Source: Bryopsis sp. KO-2023 (taxonomy: Eukaryota > Chlorophyta > Ulvophyceae > Bryopsidales > Bryopsidaceae). Taken from it: a stretch of DNA of 64,000 bases. The notes beneath the pieces were generated by a model. That model saw nothing but the letters and a program-made list of their open reading frames with translations. It was not told where the DNA came from and ran no database searches. The stretch lies in NCBI GenBank assembly GCA_030272585.1, contig BSYQ01000001.1:6138001-6202000 (forward strand), given 5' to 3'. A program made the translations under genes and the position numbers. Shown here one piece after another: positions 23,443 to 34,923 of the stretch; the stretch's first letter is position 1; every line of letters begins with the position of its first letter.

Positions 23443-26400
23443 ATGAATCAAACCATCGAGGACGAAGACTGCTCGCCTATCGACGACAAGTTTTGGGAGC
23501 AGATTCAACGTAATGGAAACGACGCGAATGGGCACGCCACAACGAGCACCGATAGATACGCAGAATGCCTGCAGGAAAGGGCGCGAAACGAGGCCATGTA
23601 CGGAGGAGGAGGTCAGGGCGACCAGAGCAACGGAAACGAGTACGGCGTCTATTGTGAAAACGGTGAATATGGTGGGTATGGTGGATATGGTGGCTCTGGG
23701 GACTACTACGGTGCAGGAGGGGGGGCGGAGAACGGGGGAGGTCCAGTCCACTCGAACCACTCGAACGGGGAAGATTACAGAGACGTCAGAACGCCGGAAC
23801 CTGTTCAAACGGTTTACGAACCCACGCATGCCCCATACGAGAGCTCCGTCAGGTTATGGATCGGCGTCGTCAACCTCCCCGACAACGTAACGAAGGTCGA
23901 CGTCAAAGAGCTGTTCGCGTCGGTCTTCAGGATTCACGATTTCAGGGAATTGCCCTACGCCGTCACGAATGCTGCGGGTGCATCTCGGGAAGTGGAGTGC
24001 ATTATGTACCCCAGGGACGCGAATTTCGTGGATTTGTTGGAGGAAGAGTTCAAGGAGCAAGTGCTGAAATTCTGGTTCGAGAGTCCTCTCGTTTCCTCCC
24101 TCGACCCCCGAGGATTGATGTGGCTTCATGAGGTTTCTGACGAGGTTTCAGCTAAATCGACGGTGCTGAAGGGCAAAACTGCAAAAGTGGAGATCTTGGG
24201 TTTGGAGATGGGGTTGTTTCGAGATCAAGGGCATTTCGTCAAAAGGGCACAGTTTGAATCCAATGCAAATGTCGAGTTGTACTTGGATTTCAGCACTCGG
24301 TCCATGGTTATAACGATTCAAAACCAATACACCATAGAATTTCAGACCAAAGAGGTGCAAGATTTCGTGGTGGTGGATTTGAGCTGGGGTGCCAGTGCAA
24401 TTTATCTGAGCATGAAGCACCCCCCTCGAATATACGAGTTGAGAAACGAGGATCCTGACGGAAACTCCGACACGGATATCAAGAGGAGGAGAAACAACAT
24501 TTGGACGATTCCTGTGGAGGTGTTTGCGTTCTGTCAGACATACAAGCTTCAGGTGGTCAACACGAGATTGAATCCTGCTGTGAAGAATCCGAATGTGAAC
24601 ACGGCGTTGAACATGCTGGCTGCCGTTGGAAAGGAGATATATTATGGAAAGGTGAGTGAGTGTGTGTGTGGGGGGAGATTTTATTGACATGATTTGTCCA
24701 AAATAACAAGTCAGGATGTGAAGGCAGTATATTGCGCTACTAGACCTAGTTTTTTTCTCGACAAATTCAATGATGAGCATTTGTCCAACCAAGCACATCG
24801 TCAGAATTGATCAGCAGACCGGGTTACCCCATGGTCAACGTTTTTTTCACCCAAAACTGAAATCTCATTGTTGTTTTTTTAATCGGAACCTTGTGGACTG
24901 TTGTCGAGAAGCTTAGTTTCTCTCCTTTTTTTTTCTCGATGCAATTTGTTTCTCAATTGCTCTTTTTCTGGGGTGCATCGGGTGAAGGTCAAAACAATAT
25001 TCCCGAAGACCGCATTGCCCTCCTCACAGTCTGGTATCCCTACGACGACCAAGCATCACAAGAACCAAGCTGTCAATTTCGCTTGGCTGTGCCTCTCCAC
25101 CTCCAGAGGGTTCGTCATCGACCGATTCGACGATTCCTTTTTCGAAAAATTGAACGAAATCGATGCATGGAGAGCAGAAGCAGCTTTGTACTCCATTACA
25201 TCGATCGTGGCGAACGATCCGTTCATAGCTCCCTTGGAGGCCTTGAAAATCGGATGCAAGCGAGGAAAGAAAGTGGGCGATCTGGGAATGTTGGGGGAGC
25301 AGGGGCTTCATTGCAAATTGCCAAGAGTCATCATCACGCCGACTCGAATACTTTTTTTCGAGCCCGATATCGTGCAGGTAGCAGCGACGGTTGGCACAGG
25401 GGATAGCTCCGTTTGTTGATTCGATGCAGTGGAAAAAATTTCGTTGAATTTTGTTTTCAACGCTGTGGATTGAGTTTCAGCAATGGCAGAATCCAGAGCT
25501 TTCTCAGGAAACCATATTGTCTGCATCACTGGTTGAATGATTTCACCAGAAAATGTCAATAAAGAGAAAAAATATATGTTGATATAGATTTAATTTACAT
25601 TGGGCAAACTTGCCCAACGATTGCCGTCCACAACGAGGTGATCTATATATGCGTAGATATTGAATGTGCATTGATTTTCTCTGCGTTTTTTTCTTTTTTT
25701 TCGTTTCATAGACCAACAGGGTTTTACGTCATTTTGGAGAGCAATATCGCTTCATCCGGGTCGCGATTCGAGACGAAAACATGGCCAAAATTTCTGGAAT
25801 CCACGGTCAGATCGGAGGGGTCCTCAACTACATAGAGGAGCTCCTCAACGAAGGATTCGAGGTGGGAGGAGTCAAATTCAAGTTCCTCGGGGCATCCAAC
25901 AGTCAGGTTCGGGACCACGGCTGCTGGTTTGTCGAGGTGAAACCGGAACAAGACACCGCCAGGAAAATACGGGATTGGATCGGGGAGCTTTCTGGTGAGA
26001 CTCTCAAATCTGGACTCAATTTGAATTGGCTGTTTGTGTCAGATGGATTATAATGACTGATGTGCAGTCTGGGCTCAAGCATGCAGTTTGAGTTTTCCAG
26101 AATCAGATTGATATGTGCTTGGTCAATTTTTATTTTTTTTTTGTGGAGCTGATGGTGGTGGTGATGATGGTCTATTTTTCTTAAGGATTTTTTTTTTCTA
26201 AAAACACTTCTGGTGAAGGGCGAATTGCCCTAATAGCTGGCTTTTTCGGGCCAAGTCCAGGCTGTGGTGTTAATTTGTTCGGTGCATCCACATGACAGGA
26301 ATCAAGAATGTGGCCAAGTACTTGTCGAGGCTTGGCCAAGGTTTTTCCACTTCCACGGAGACCGTGAAGATCAGTGTTCCGGACTACCAGCTGCTTCCGG

Positions 26401-29400
26401 ACATCATAAGAAATGATTATTGCTTTACGGATGGGATCGGAAAAATCACAGCGGATCTTGCTGAAGAAGTGGGTAATATCTGTAACAGCTTCTTTTTTAA
26501 ATATCTCTTGTCGTTGGATCTTTGACTTGCACCTTTTCATGGAAATAAAATCATTGCTGGAAAGATGCGAACCAACTCCAACCCGATTTTTTTTCAACCT
26601 TGGTTAAGAGAGGCAAGCACTTCAAGCCATGCACTCAGCACCCGTCCCGTGTTTGGTATTTTGCCAGTATTTGATGTCGAAATCGTTCATTGGGCTGAAT
26701 CAAGCCAATTGTTTATTCCACCTTCCCACAGCCACGATACAAATTATTCTAACATCTTCTTTTTTTGTTTTTTTTTCTTTTTCCCTGACCGGATGTAAAG
26801 ATAGCCACACACCTGAATTTACCATACACACCGTGTGCTTACCAAATAAGATTCGGTGGAGCGAAGGGAGTGGTGGCTGTCGACAAATCTCCAAACCTTT
26901 CCCGACTGTTTCCCAACAAAAGGATTTTCGTCCGTGAAAGCATGTTGAAATACAATTCTCAGCACACCACCGTGGAGGTGCTTCAATCTCGATCGGTACC
27001 CCAAGAACTTTATTTAAACCAGCAGGCACGTTGAGATCAGGCAAGAGGTGAATCGACTCCGCAAACCATACTTTCCACACTTTTGTTTTTTGTTTTTCCT
27101 TTCCCTTAAAATGAAAGCGCTGTTTTTTGAGGTGGCTAATTTGACTTCGAAAAAGCAAATGGGGGGGAAATTGTTTTTATTCAGGAAGGATGGAGCATAG
27201 TGCTGATCTTTGCTTTCCCATAATCGAGGGAATCGGTCCTATCCTTGTTGCTTCACCGTTTTTAAAATCTGGTTTGATTCAGAGATCGGGAGGGGAAGGC
27301 CCCCCCTTCCCTAGTTTATGACTATATTACGAACTTTTTTTTCATGTGGATTCTTTTGACAGCTGATCATGCTCCTTCGGAATGTGGGCGTCCCGGACGA
27401 AGTTTTTGTTGGGCTGCTCAAAAAGACTCTCAACACGATGTCCCAAATGTTCATCGACGAAAACGTCGCCCGCTCAAAAATGCGCAGCATCCTGTGTGGA
27501 GTCAGGTGGGATGACCTGGAAGCTACTGGATTCGACATCACCTCCGAACCATACTTACGGTCCATGCTGATGGCCTTGTACAGGTGGGTAACAGCAATTG
27601 TACACGTCTTTCTATAATCGTTCGTGTAAATGTGTGTGTCCGAAATATACTGTTGCTGGAAGTTTTGTTTGGTCAGATTTGGGAGGGGGCGATTCCAGAA
27701 CACCATATCGAAGTTTGATTTTGGGCCGATGTCTGCGTCAGGGTGCAAATGCAGAACATCCGAAAGAAGTCCAGAATTCCAGTGGATCCCCGGGGGGCTC
27801 GTATGCTGCTGGGCGTGGTGGACGAAACGGAGAGTTTGCGATACGGCCAAGTCTTCATCCAGATTTCAGTAAATTTGAAAAATCCACTCAGTGGCTCAAA
27901 GGTTCTGAAGCAGAAGGTGGTGGTCGGAAAGAGCCCATGTTTGCACCCAGGTGAAGAGAAACAACCATGCCTCGCATGGAAATTTGACTGACATCATCCC
28001 AATATCCAATACCTCCCCGAAGAATCTCGCCCACAATTCATGCTTGTCAGACCAGCGTTTCCGTCGTTTTTCTCTCAAGCTGTTTTTTGTCAGGCGATGT
28101 CAGAACCTTCGATGCAGTGGACTGCCCAAAATTACGCCACATGGTGGATTGCATAGTGTTTCCTAGTCTCGGCCCCAGACCCCATCCGAACGAAATGTCT
28201 GGGTCTGATTTGGATGGAGACATGTACCATACGATTTGGGATCCTGACCTGATGCCACGCAGACCCATATACCGGCCAATGGAGTACCCCTCAGCAAACG
28301 AAAAGCAAGTTTCCGGAGAAATCTCGGTTCCAATGATGATCGGATTCCTGAGACAGGTGCGGTCGTGCTTGGGCGACATTACATTAAATAAGAGTTCCGA
28401 ATCTTGTACTCCTTCAAAAAATGTTGGCTTTTCGGAACGACATCGGACAGTTGTGTGTAGAAATTTCGGAAAACGGGGAAAATCCTACTTTGGGGGTTGA
28501 AGGATGGGGCTGCATTTTTTTGGGGGTGGAAGTTGAAACATGTTGGCTTCTTGTTGGTGCATTGACTCGGTTAATGTGTGTGTGTGTGTGTGTGTGTGTC
28601 TGTTTTGACAGAGCATAGAACACGATTGCCTGGGGCAAATCGACAACACGCACAAAGCGATGGCCGATAAGTGGGGCTTGGATTCTGATGCCTGTATCAG
28701 TCTGGCTTACTTGCACTCCCAAGCCGTGGATGCTCCGAAAACTGGGCAATGGGTGTCGGTGCCAGGCAGCCTTCGCAGACAGATCACGAGATATCCAGAT
28801 TTCATGATGAAACAAGACAAGCCTTCGTATCCCTCGAATCACGTTCTGGGTCAAATGTTCAGGGAGTGCAACAAGTATCTGAATGCCTGCAGCGTGGATA
28901 TGTCAGCCCTGGGGTGCTCAGGTATCGTTCGACAGTACTGTGTCTTCCGGAATGAAACCTCGTGGACGTTTTTTCACTGTGGCTTAGTCATCGGTCCATT
29001 GAAAACAACACCGATACAAGGGGGAAAAAAAAGGGGGAAGGGAGTCGGAACTCAGAAAGCGACTTTTGTGGTTTTCTGTATATGTATAGAGACTGAGCTC
29101 GATCGGCGTTTCGAGATTGAGGGTTTCCAAGAGTTCATCCCGGATGCAAGAAAACGAAGGCAGCAGTACAATTTGAAACTGGACGGTCTGATGCGGATAT
29201 ATGGAATTGGCTCCGAAGGGGAGCTCATGACGGGTTTCATAGAAAAGTACCATGAAAAATTGGGCAGGGAGCGTTCGGATGTCGCTGCAATGGCCGGTGT
29301 GGTGCGACAGAAGCTTACCGAGCGATTCAGAGAGGAATTCTTCATGGTGGGGCCCATGCATATTCCATGTTCCCCCGAATTTGTATTGTATCTGGAAAGA

Positions 29401-32400
29401 ATAGACCAGCCGCCAAGAATTGAGATACATTGGCAACACTGCGGCTCAAATGATGTCCTGGAATTGTGCATTCGGGCCCCCCCCCAAAAAAAAAGAAAAA
29501 TAAATAAATAAATAAAAATGAAAAGAAAAAGAAAAGAAAAGAAAAGCAGTGAAATGAAGAGAAAAGAAAGAAAGAATAAAAGATAAACCAACGAAATCTG
29601 TGTAATAAAAAAACGTCATTATGAATGGGTTTTTGCCCTGCAACCTTGAGTAATGTCTGGACCTTTGTGGCTGATTCAGGATCAAAAAATTTACGCAGAT
29701 GGTGTCATTGAAGAAGAGGCCGCCCTGAGGAAAGCTGCCGCTTGGTATTACGTAACCTACTCCAGCGACGAAGATGTGGAGGTTTACAAGGTTGGAAAAA
29801 CCACTGCCGTCAGGTTTTTGAGTTTTCCGTGGGTGGTGAGCGACTATCTGATGAAGCTTTACAAAAGGAACCTGGACCAAGGGAGAACCAAGCCAGAATC
29901 GGTGCAGTTGGAAATCGGGCGATCGATTTGTGCGGAGTTCAAGAATTGCGAGCATTGGCTAGTGAGTGGATTCAACGAGCGGTGTCAACTGAGGTAAGAA
30001 AATTGAATGTTTTATTTGCTATTTGAAGAAGCATCGACATAGCTGTACTAGAAAAAAAATCAGGGTAAGAATCATGAGTGGTCGAACGATTTGCTTCGGG
30101 TGGTGAGGCTTGATTCAGACGCTGCATTTCCAACAATTACTATGGTTACACCATATCCCAGGCGAAATCCCTGACCTGTAACAGCTCCTCTGTGTCTGTG
30201 GAGCAGGGACTCAATCAACAGCGTTCTGTGCCATCATGAAGGATACTATGCTCTGTTGTATGGCCTGTCGGCGACTTGCTTGTTCGACACTCGCAGGAGC
30301 AACGAGGCCGATTTGTTGGTGATGACTAATGATCACAGTCACATCGGTCGTCTGGGCCGTGATCTCATCATGCAGAAACAAATCCTGCGAAAAATCAAAG
30401 ATTGGATCCAGGATTCATGCCGGCACTGCAAAATCATTCGGACCACGGGGCTGGCGAGGCTACGATTCGCTGGATTGACACAAACAAACGTGAGCGTTTT
30501 TGCTTGTTTAAAAAAAAAAAAATTGGGGGGTGGGGGGGGGGGGGGGGGGGGGGACGTCGAACGTCAGAGAATTTGAGGTTTTCAAACACTCCACCCTGCT
30601 TGTCCATACCTCAGCATGCCTTGTTCCATTTTTTCCTTCGATTCTGGCCTTCTAAGCACACCAATTTTCCCCTGTCTGTTTGAATTTCAGTGGAAGGGAC
30701 ACATGACGGTCATCCCAGAATACCTCGTCCAGTCAATGGTGCTGATTGACTACATATATTACAATCCATGGCTGTTGCCTCTCCTGAGGGTGGTGATCGG
30801 ATGGGGGATGGTTACAGGCATTGTGGGTGCTGATCAAAATTCACTCCTGGATTCTCTGGTGTTGGGCTTTATGGTGGTGGGCTTCTGTTTGGACCGAAAT
30901 CTCCTCCACAGAGTGAATGGCAACCAGGTATATCGATCAATCCCACCTCGAGCTACCTGTTATGGTGTTTCGCTCAAAAACTTCCAGCAGAAGACGTCAA
31001 GATCTTTTGTGTTCGTTTTATTCACACAACCCCATATTTTCTTGTGGTAGATTTTTCTGGAACGAAACCCATGGGTTGAAGGGTTGTCCACGTTGGATGG
31101 CGCGTGGATGGAATTTTTTTTTCTGATCTAAAAAAAAAGAATGCAATTGGTCGAACCAGCTGAGAATGCAATTGGTATATAAATGCGCTATTTGAGCCAG
31201 ACCTTTTGACACAGATTGACTTGGTTTCATGCAGATCAAGGAGACTGTCGAACGTGGCGGGTTTGACGAGGGATATTTCTTGCCTGACCTCTGGCAAGGG
31301 ATCATCGAGGCTCTGTACAGAGACACCGAGTACATGCCTTCTTTGGGTGCAGTTCTGTTGGAATTCTTTCGTAATGCCGAGCACAACGCCATTAAGATCC
31401 ATCCTGATCTCCAGGGTGTTTTGGGTGGTACCTACTACAGTCAAATCCCTAATGCCGATCGACATGGGGTCAGTATGCTGAAAGACGAAATGTTGCGTGC
31501 ATTTCACAGGTACATAGAGATGACAGTTTTTTTGTAAAATGAATTTGAGGTGGTTGGAAGAGGCCCCATATCCTCGCTGTTTTATTTCAAAGTCTATCTG
31601 TCATGGGTTTTGCATGGTGATGTATCTGATTTGAACCTCCATTTTAAAGAGATTCGTTTCTGGTTGGTTTGCTACGTATGTTTCAGGTTGTGCATGCACC
31701 GGACAGTGGTGACCCTGCAAGACACCGTCAAAAGAGAGCAAATCGAGTTCATCCGGTTAGAGGATTGCCGGACGATGATCAAATACGAGCAGTACTACGC
31801 TCGATTGTTAACTCAAGTGGCGGGGGCGGATGTGGAAGTGCACAATCAAGAATGGAGCAGGGTGCCAGGATTGCTGTTCAAAATCAATGGAACGAATGCT
31901 GCGATTCGTACGGCTCAACGTCAGGTGGACTACTTCAAGAGGAGGGGCCAGACGTTGGCTGTCGTTCGACGCTCATTTCCTGGGGTTTCCTGCCTGTGGG
32001 TGAAAGGGGCATCGATATTGATTGTGGAAGGCTCAGGGACGACAGCCCAGCACGATCGAGTGCTGTTTGAGGACTACTCTGTCAGACCAAGGCATCCTGA
32101 CCATGATAATATCGGGCTGTACACTTTACGGTTAACCGTGGGCTACCCGAATCGCAGCGATCCTTTGCATGCTGTTGGAAGTGAGTTTGAGGAATTCAAG
32201 CAACATTTGCAGGAGAGATTCCGTGCGTTGAAAAACTCTGCTGCGTACAGCCACATTTGCAACGGTCCGATACGGATGGAGGTCCAGTTCGGGCTGCTGT
32301 ACATGGTGAACGCCCCCACGAATTATATCGAATCGCCGGATGGGGTTCTCGTGCAAGATGTGAAGGATGCAGTTGCGAAAACGGTGCCGGAGGGAACGGT

Positions 32401-33395
32401 GCTGCATCCACTCATGTGGCTGGAGGAAGTGAACAACAACAGGTCGCTGTGGCGATCGAAACTCAAGCAGCCCACCACAAAATCAGCCATCCAATCCTTC
32501 TGCTTCTCGAGAATAGACCCTGCGGTGTCCAAGGTCCGCTTGAAAGAAATGCTCGTGGAGGAGGGGTTCAGAGAGGGGGACGTCGAAGAGGGGTATTATT
32601 TGGTGTGTCGAGGGGAAAACACAGGGCAGGTGGCGAAGTACTACATGAACATGCGATTGGAAAAAGTGTTTTACCCTCCGTTGAAATGGATGGTTGCTGA
32701 CGTTAATCGGAGGGTTTTGGGGAAGAAATTGGCGACAGGAGACATTCGCTTCGAAGTGACATCTCAGAAATTCAACACGGTCGCCAAAGAGCTAAGAAAC
32801 GGGATCGTGAATCATTCTTCATGCAAGAAAGTCAATATCAACCTCATGAGTCGAACTGAAGAGTTTAGGTAAGACCGAAAATCTGAAAGGGGGGGGGTTT
32901 GGGGGATTTGCTTGATACCTGCTCCAAGTTCCTGGTGTTCCCCCATGAACGAAAGCGAAAAAATATATGTGTGTGAATGTGTTTGCTACTACATCCCCCA
33001 TCTGTTGCTTCCTTTTCTCCTATTGTATTATTTTCTACAAATTTGGGCAGGGGCTCCAGCTTGCTTTCATATAAAACACCAAACTTCAATATTGACAAAA
33101 CCTCCCGTTTCTTTTCAGGAAATTCAGGCGGCAAGAGTTCTGCAGAGATTCAAGCGGACCTTGGGCAACCAAAGTTTACGTCGATGAGGTGGAAGTCCAG
33201 AGCCGGCCGAAGAAAGCACCCTGCGGTAGATTCACAAGCTTCGAGTTCTATGAAAGCACTCTGGAGTTGAGAATCGAGCAGGATCTGATGGATTTCTACT
33301 GGCAGGGTAGCCTACCCGATGAATTCCTGTCAGACATGTGGAAGCTCGCATGGGGGCTTTCCAATAGACTCAGGGGCATGACTGGTCGGCAATGA
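23443..33395 (+). CDS. Cellular RNA-dependent RNA polymerase fused to a poly(A)/poly(U) polymerase-like region
   Basis: Sixteen exons join with consistent phases to 2034 codons: 23443-24651, 24988-25377, 25712-25994, 26299-26468, 26801-27025, 27363-27583, 27742-27950, 28094-28356, 28612-28921, 29090-29346, 29680-29993, 30207-30489, 30691-30927, 31235-31509, 31687-32868, 33119-33395. Residues 70-100 are Gly/Tyr-rich. Residues about 400-1180 form the QDE-1/EGO-1-type Rd[20 protein letters not shown] and the catalytic loop G-S-D-L-D-G-D near 941-945. This enzyme copies RNA into double strands for RNA silencing. Residues about 1284-1550 look like a non-canonical poly(A)/poly(U) polymerase: [12 protein letters not shown], a helical domain ([10 protein letters not shown]) and a PAP-associated motif [10 protein letters not shown]. 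The usual D-x-D pair appears altered. The last 480 residues are unrecognised apart from a KH-like patch. The intron after 27025 begins GC. RdRP identity is firm; the fusion is inferred from splicing phases. Confidence 0.85.
28575..28599. repeat. (TG)n microsatellite in RdRP intron
   Basis: About 12 TG units lie next to the acceptor of the intron before exon 9 (exon starts 28612), in the usual polypyrimidine position on the sense strand. Confidence 0.9.
30509..30553 (+). repeat. A-run followed by G-run in RdRP intron
   Basis: About 13 A, TT, then nearly unbroken G for about 29 bases, some 20-60 bases after the donor of the intron that follows exon 12. Purine-only sense strand with G-quadruplex potential; length may be a sequencing or assembly approximation. 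Confidence 0.8.
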
Positions 33396-34443
33396 CCGTG
33401 TGCGTTTATCTTGTCTTTGGTGTTTCATGGAGGAAATGGTGGGATTGTTGTTTTTTTTGGGTACTCTTCGTTCAAGGTGGTGGTTGTATTTGGGAAAAGT
33501 CATATTGGCAAGCGTTTAGGAGATAGCTATTGGCAAGCGTTTAGGAGATAGCTATTAAACAGGGAATGTGATATAGAAGACTATGTAGACCTGGCAGGGA
33601 TCATTTGAACTTTGTTAAACAAAAGTTTCAATTCTTGTGCAATGGAAGTTGCGTCATGGTGGATTCTAGAAAATCAAGCCCCCTTTTGGGTGTTGTTTCT
33701 ATTATCGAGTGTTTGCTTCAGATTTTTAATCACCAAGCCAGCATGCAGCTCCCAGATAGCAACATGTCAGTTTCGTGTCGTGGGATGTTGTGTGGTTATC
33801 ATACATGGGAGGCAGTGGGGTCAGAAAGGAGTGGATCATTACAACACTGAGGTATCCTGAACAGCCAGGAATATATTTTTATTCCTCATAGACAGTTAGG
33901 AATCCTTAAGGACTTACAGTCAAATTTCAGGTGAAATTGTTCATCTCCTGACTATCTATCCCCCTCACCAAATTAAATCACCTGTGTTGAGGGTGTCAGA
34001 TTTTCAACAACAACATAGGCCATTCGCCCCTATCACAACCAAAGTAACAAGACGATTGCTTTAATGTTGCTTTGGTTTATTGACGCTCATAAACCGTCAA
34101 ATTCTGCATAACCTTGAATTCGGGCGTCGCTGAGATCCCCACCGATCGATCTCGCTACAATACCAAGGGAGCACACTCTCTCCTGACACCCGCCAAGCGA
34201 AGGGAGCCTCCAGGAAGCATTGAATCAACGACGGACGGGGTTCCAAGTGCGATTTTTGGCGTTGCTGAGATCAGATTCATTGTCTCAAATCCCCGCTACG
34301 ATCGAATTCACCATTTCCTGTGTTCTATTCAACTTAAAACAATAAAAAAAATTGAGTAATTTCATGTGAAGTGCATTGTCTTCCCAAGAGATTTCTGACA
34401 GAAGCGTTGTGTTTGAGTAGAATTCAGAGATTTGGGGTCCCCC
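33396..34443. other. Intergenic, no gene seen
   Basis: Contains a perfect 25-bp tandem duplication (33504-33553) and a loosely repeated motif GGCGT(C/T)GCTGAGATC at about 34124 and 34258. No coding or RNA gene was recognised. Confidence 0.5.
33504..33553. repeat. 25-bp tandem duplication
   Basis: Two back-to-back identical 25-base units, beginning ATTGGCAAGCG, just 3' of the RdRP stop codon. Confidence 0.9.
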
Positions 34444-34923
34444 ATGATGAAAGTCATTCGGGGAGATTTGATCGATCTGGCTATTCGCGGTCAGTTTGAT
34501 GTCATAATTCATGGCTGCAATTGCTTCTGCACCATGGGAGCAGGGATAGCAAAATCCATCAAGGAGACATTTCCTGGTGCTTACGCCGCGGACCTCAACA
34601 CAGCAAAGGGTGACAGAGATAAACTTGGGACGTTCTCCTCTGCTGCTGTTAAGCTGGATGAGCATGATCTGGTGGTGGTGAATGCATACACACAGCACCG
34701 ATTTGGGAGGAGTCGGGGTGCTGCAGCAGACATGGATGCAATTCAAGCAGTCATGAGGAAGGTGAAAACAGAGTTTGGTGGGAAGAGAATTGGGTATCCA
34801 AGGATAGGGGCTGGGCTGGGGCGTGGAAATTGGGAAACGATATCAGCGATAATAGAGGAGGCTTTGGCAGGTGAAGATCACACTCTTGTTGAGTGGGATC
34901 CTGGTACGAATTCGAGGGGTTAA
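34444..34923 (+). CDS. Macro-domain protein (ADP-ribose / Appr-1''-p binding)
   Basis: Single-exon frame of 159 residues consisting of one macro domain. Macro domains bind ADP-ribose; the stand-alone short ones act on ADP-ribose-1''-phosphate or remove ADP-ribose from proteins. Visible motifs are I-R-G-D-L-I-D at the start, I-I-H-G-C-N-C-F-C-T-M-G-A-G-I-A (the N and glycine-rich ligand loop) and Y-P-R-I-G-A-G-L-G-R-G-N-W near the end (second loop). The layout resembles the YBR022W/POA1 or bacterial phosphatase-type group more than MacroD. The first ATG of the tandem pair is taken; the frame has no stop for four codons upstream. Intronless unlike its neighbours, which could reflect retroposition or transfer, but this is only suggestive. 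Confidence 0.88.
   Translation: MMKVIRGDLIDLAIRGQFDVIIHGCNCFCTMGAGIAKSIKETFPGAYAADLNTAKGDRDKLGTFSSAAVKLDEHDLVVVNAYTQHRFGRSRGAAADMDAIQAVMRKVKTEFGGKRIGYPRIGAGLGRGNWETISAIIEEALAGEDHTLVEWDPGTNSRG

Noticed and set aside
30402-30500. Alternative frame through exon 12 reading [11 protein letters not shown]
   Set aside because: It does not join in phase to exon 11 and loses the nucleotidyltransferase-like segment; treated as a shadow.
30207-33395. A separate gene for the poly(A) polymerase-like region
   Set aside because: Intron phases run through from the RdRP exons without a stop and I see no promoter or polyadenylation gap; kept as one gene, with the alternative noted as the main test.
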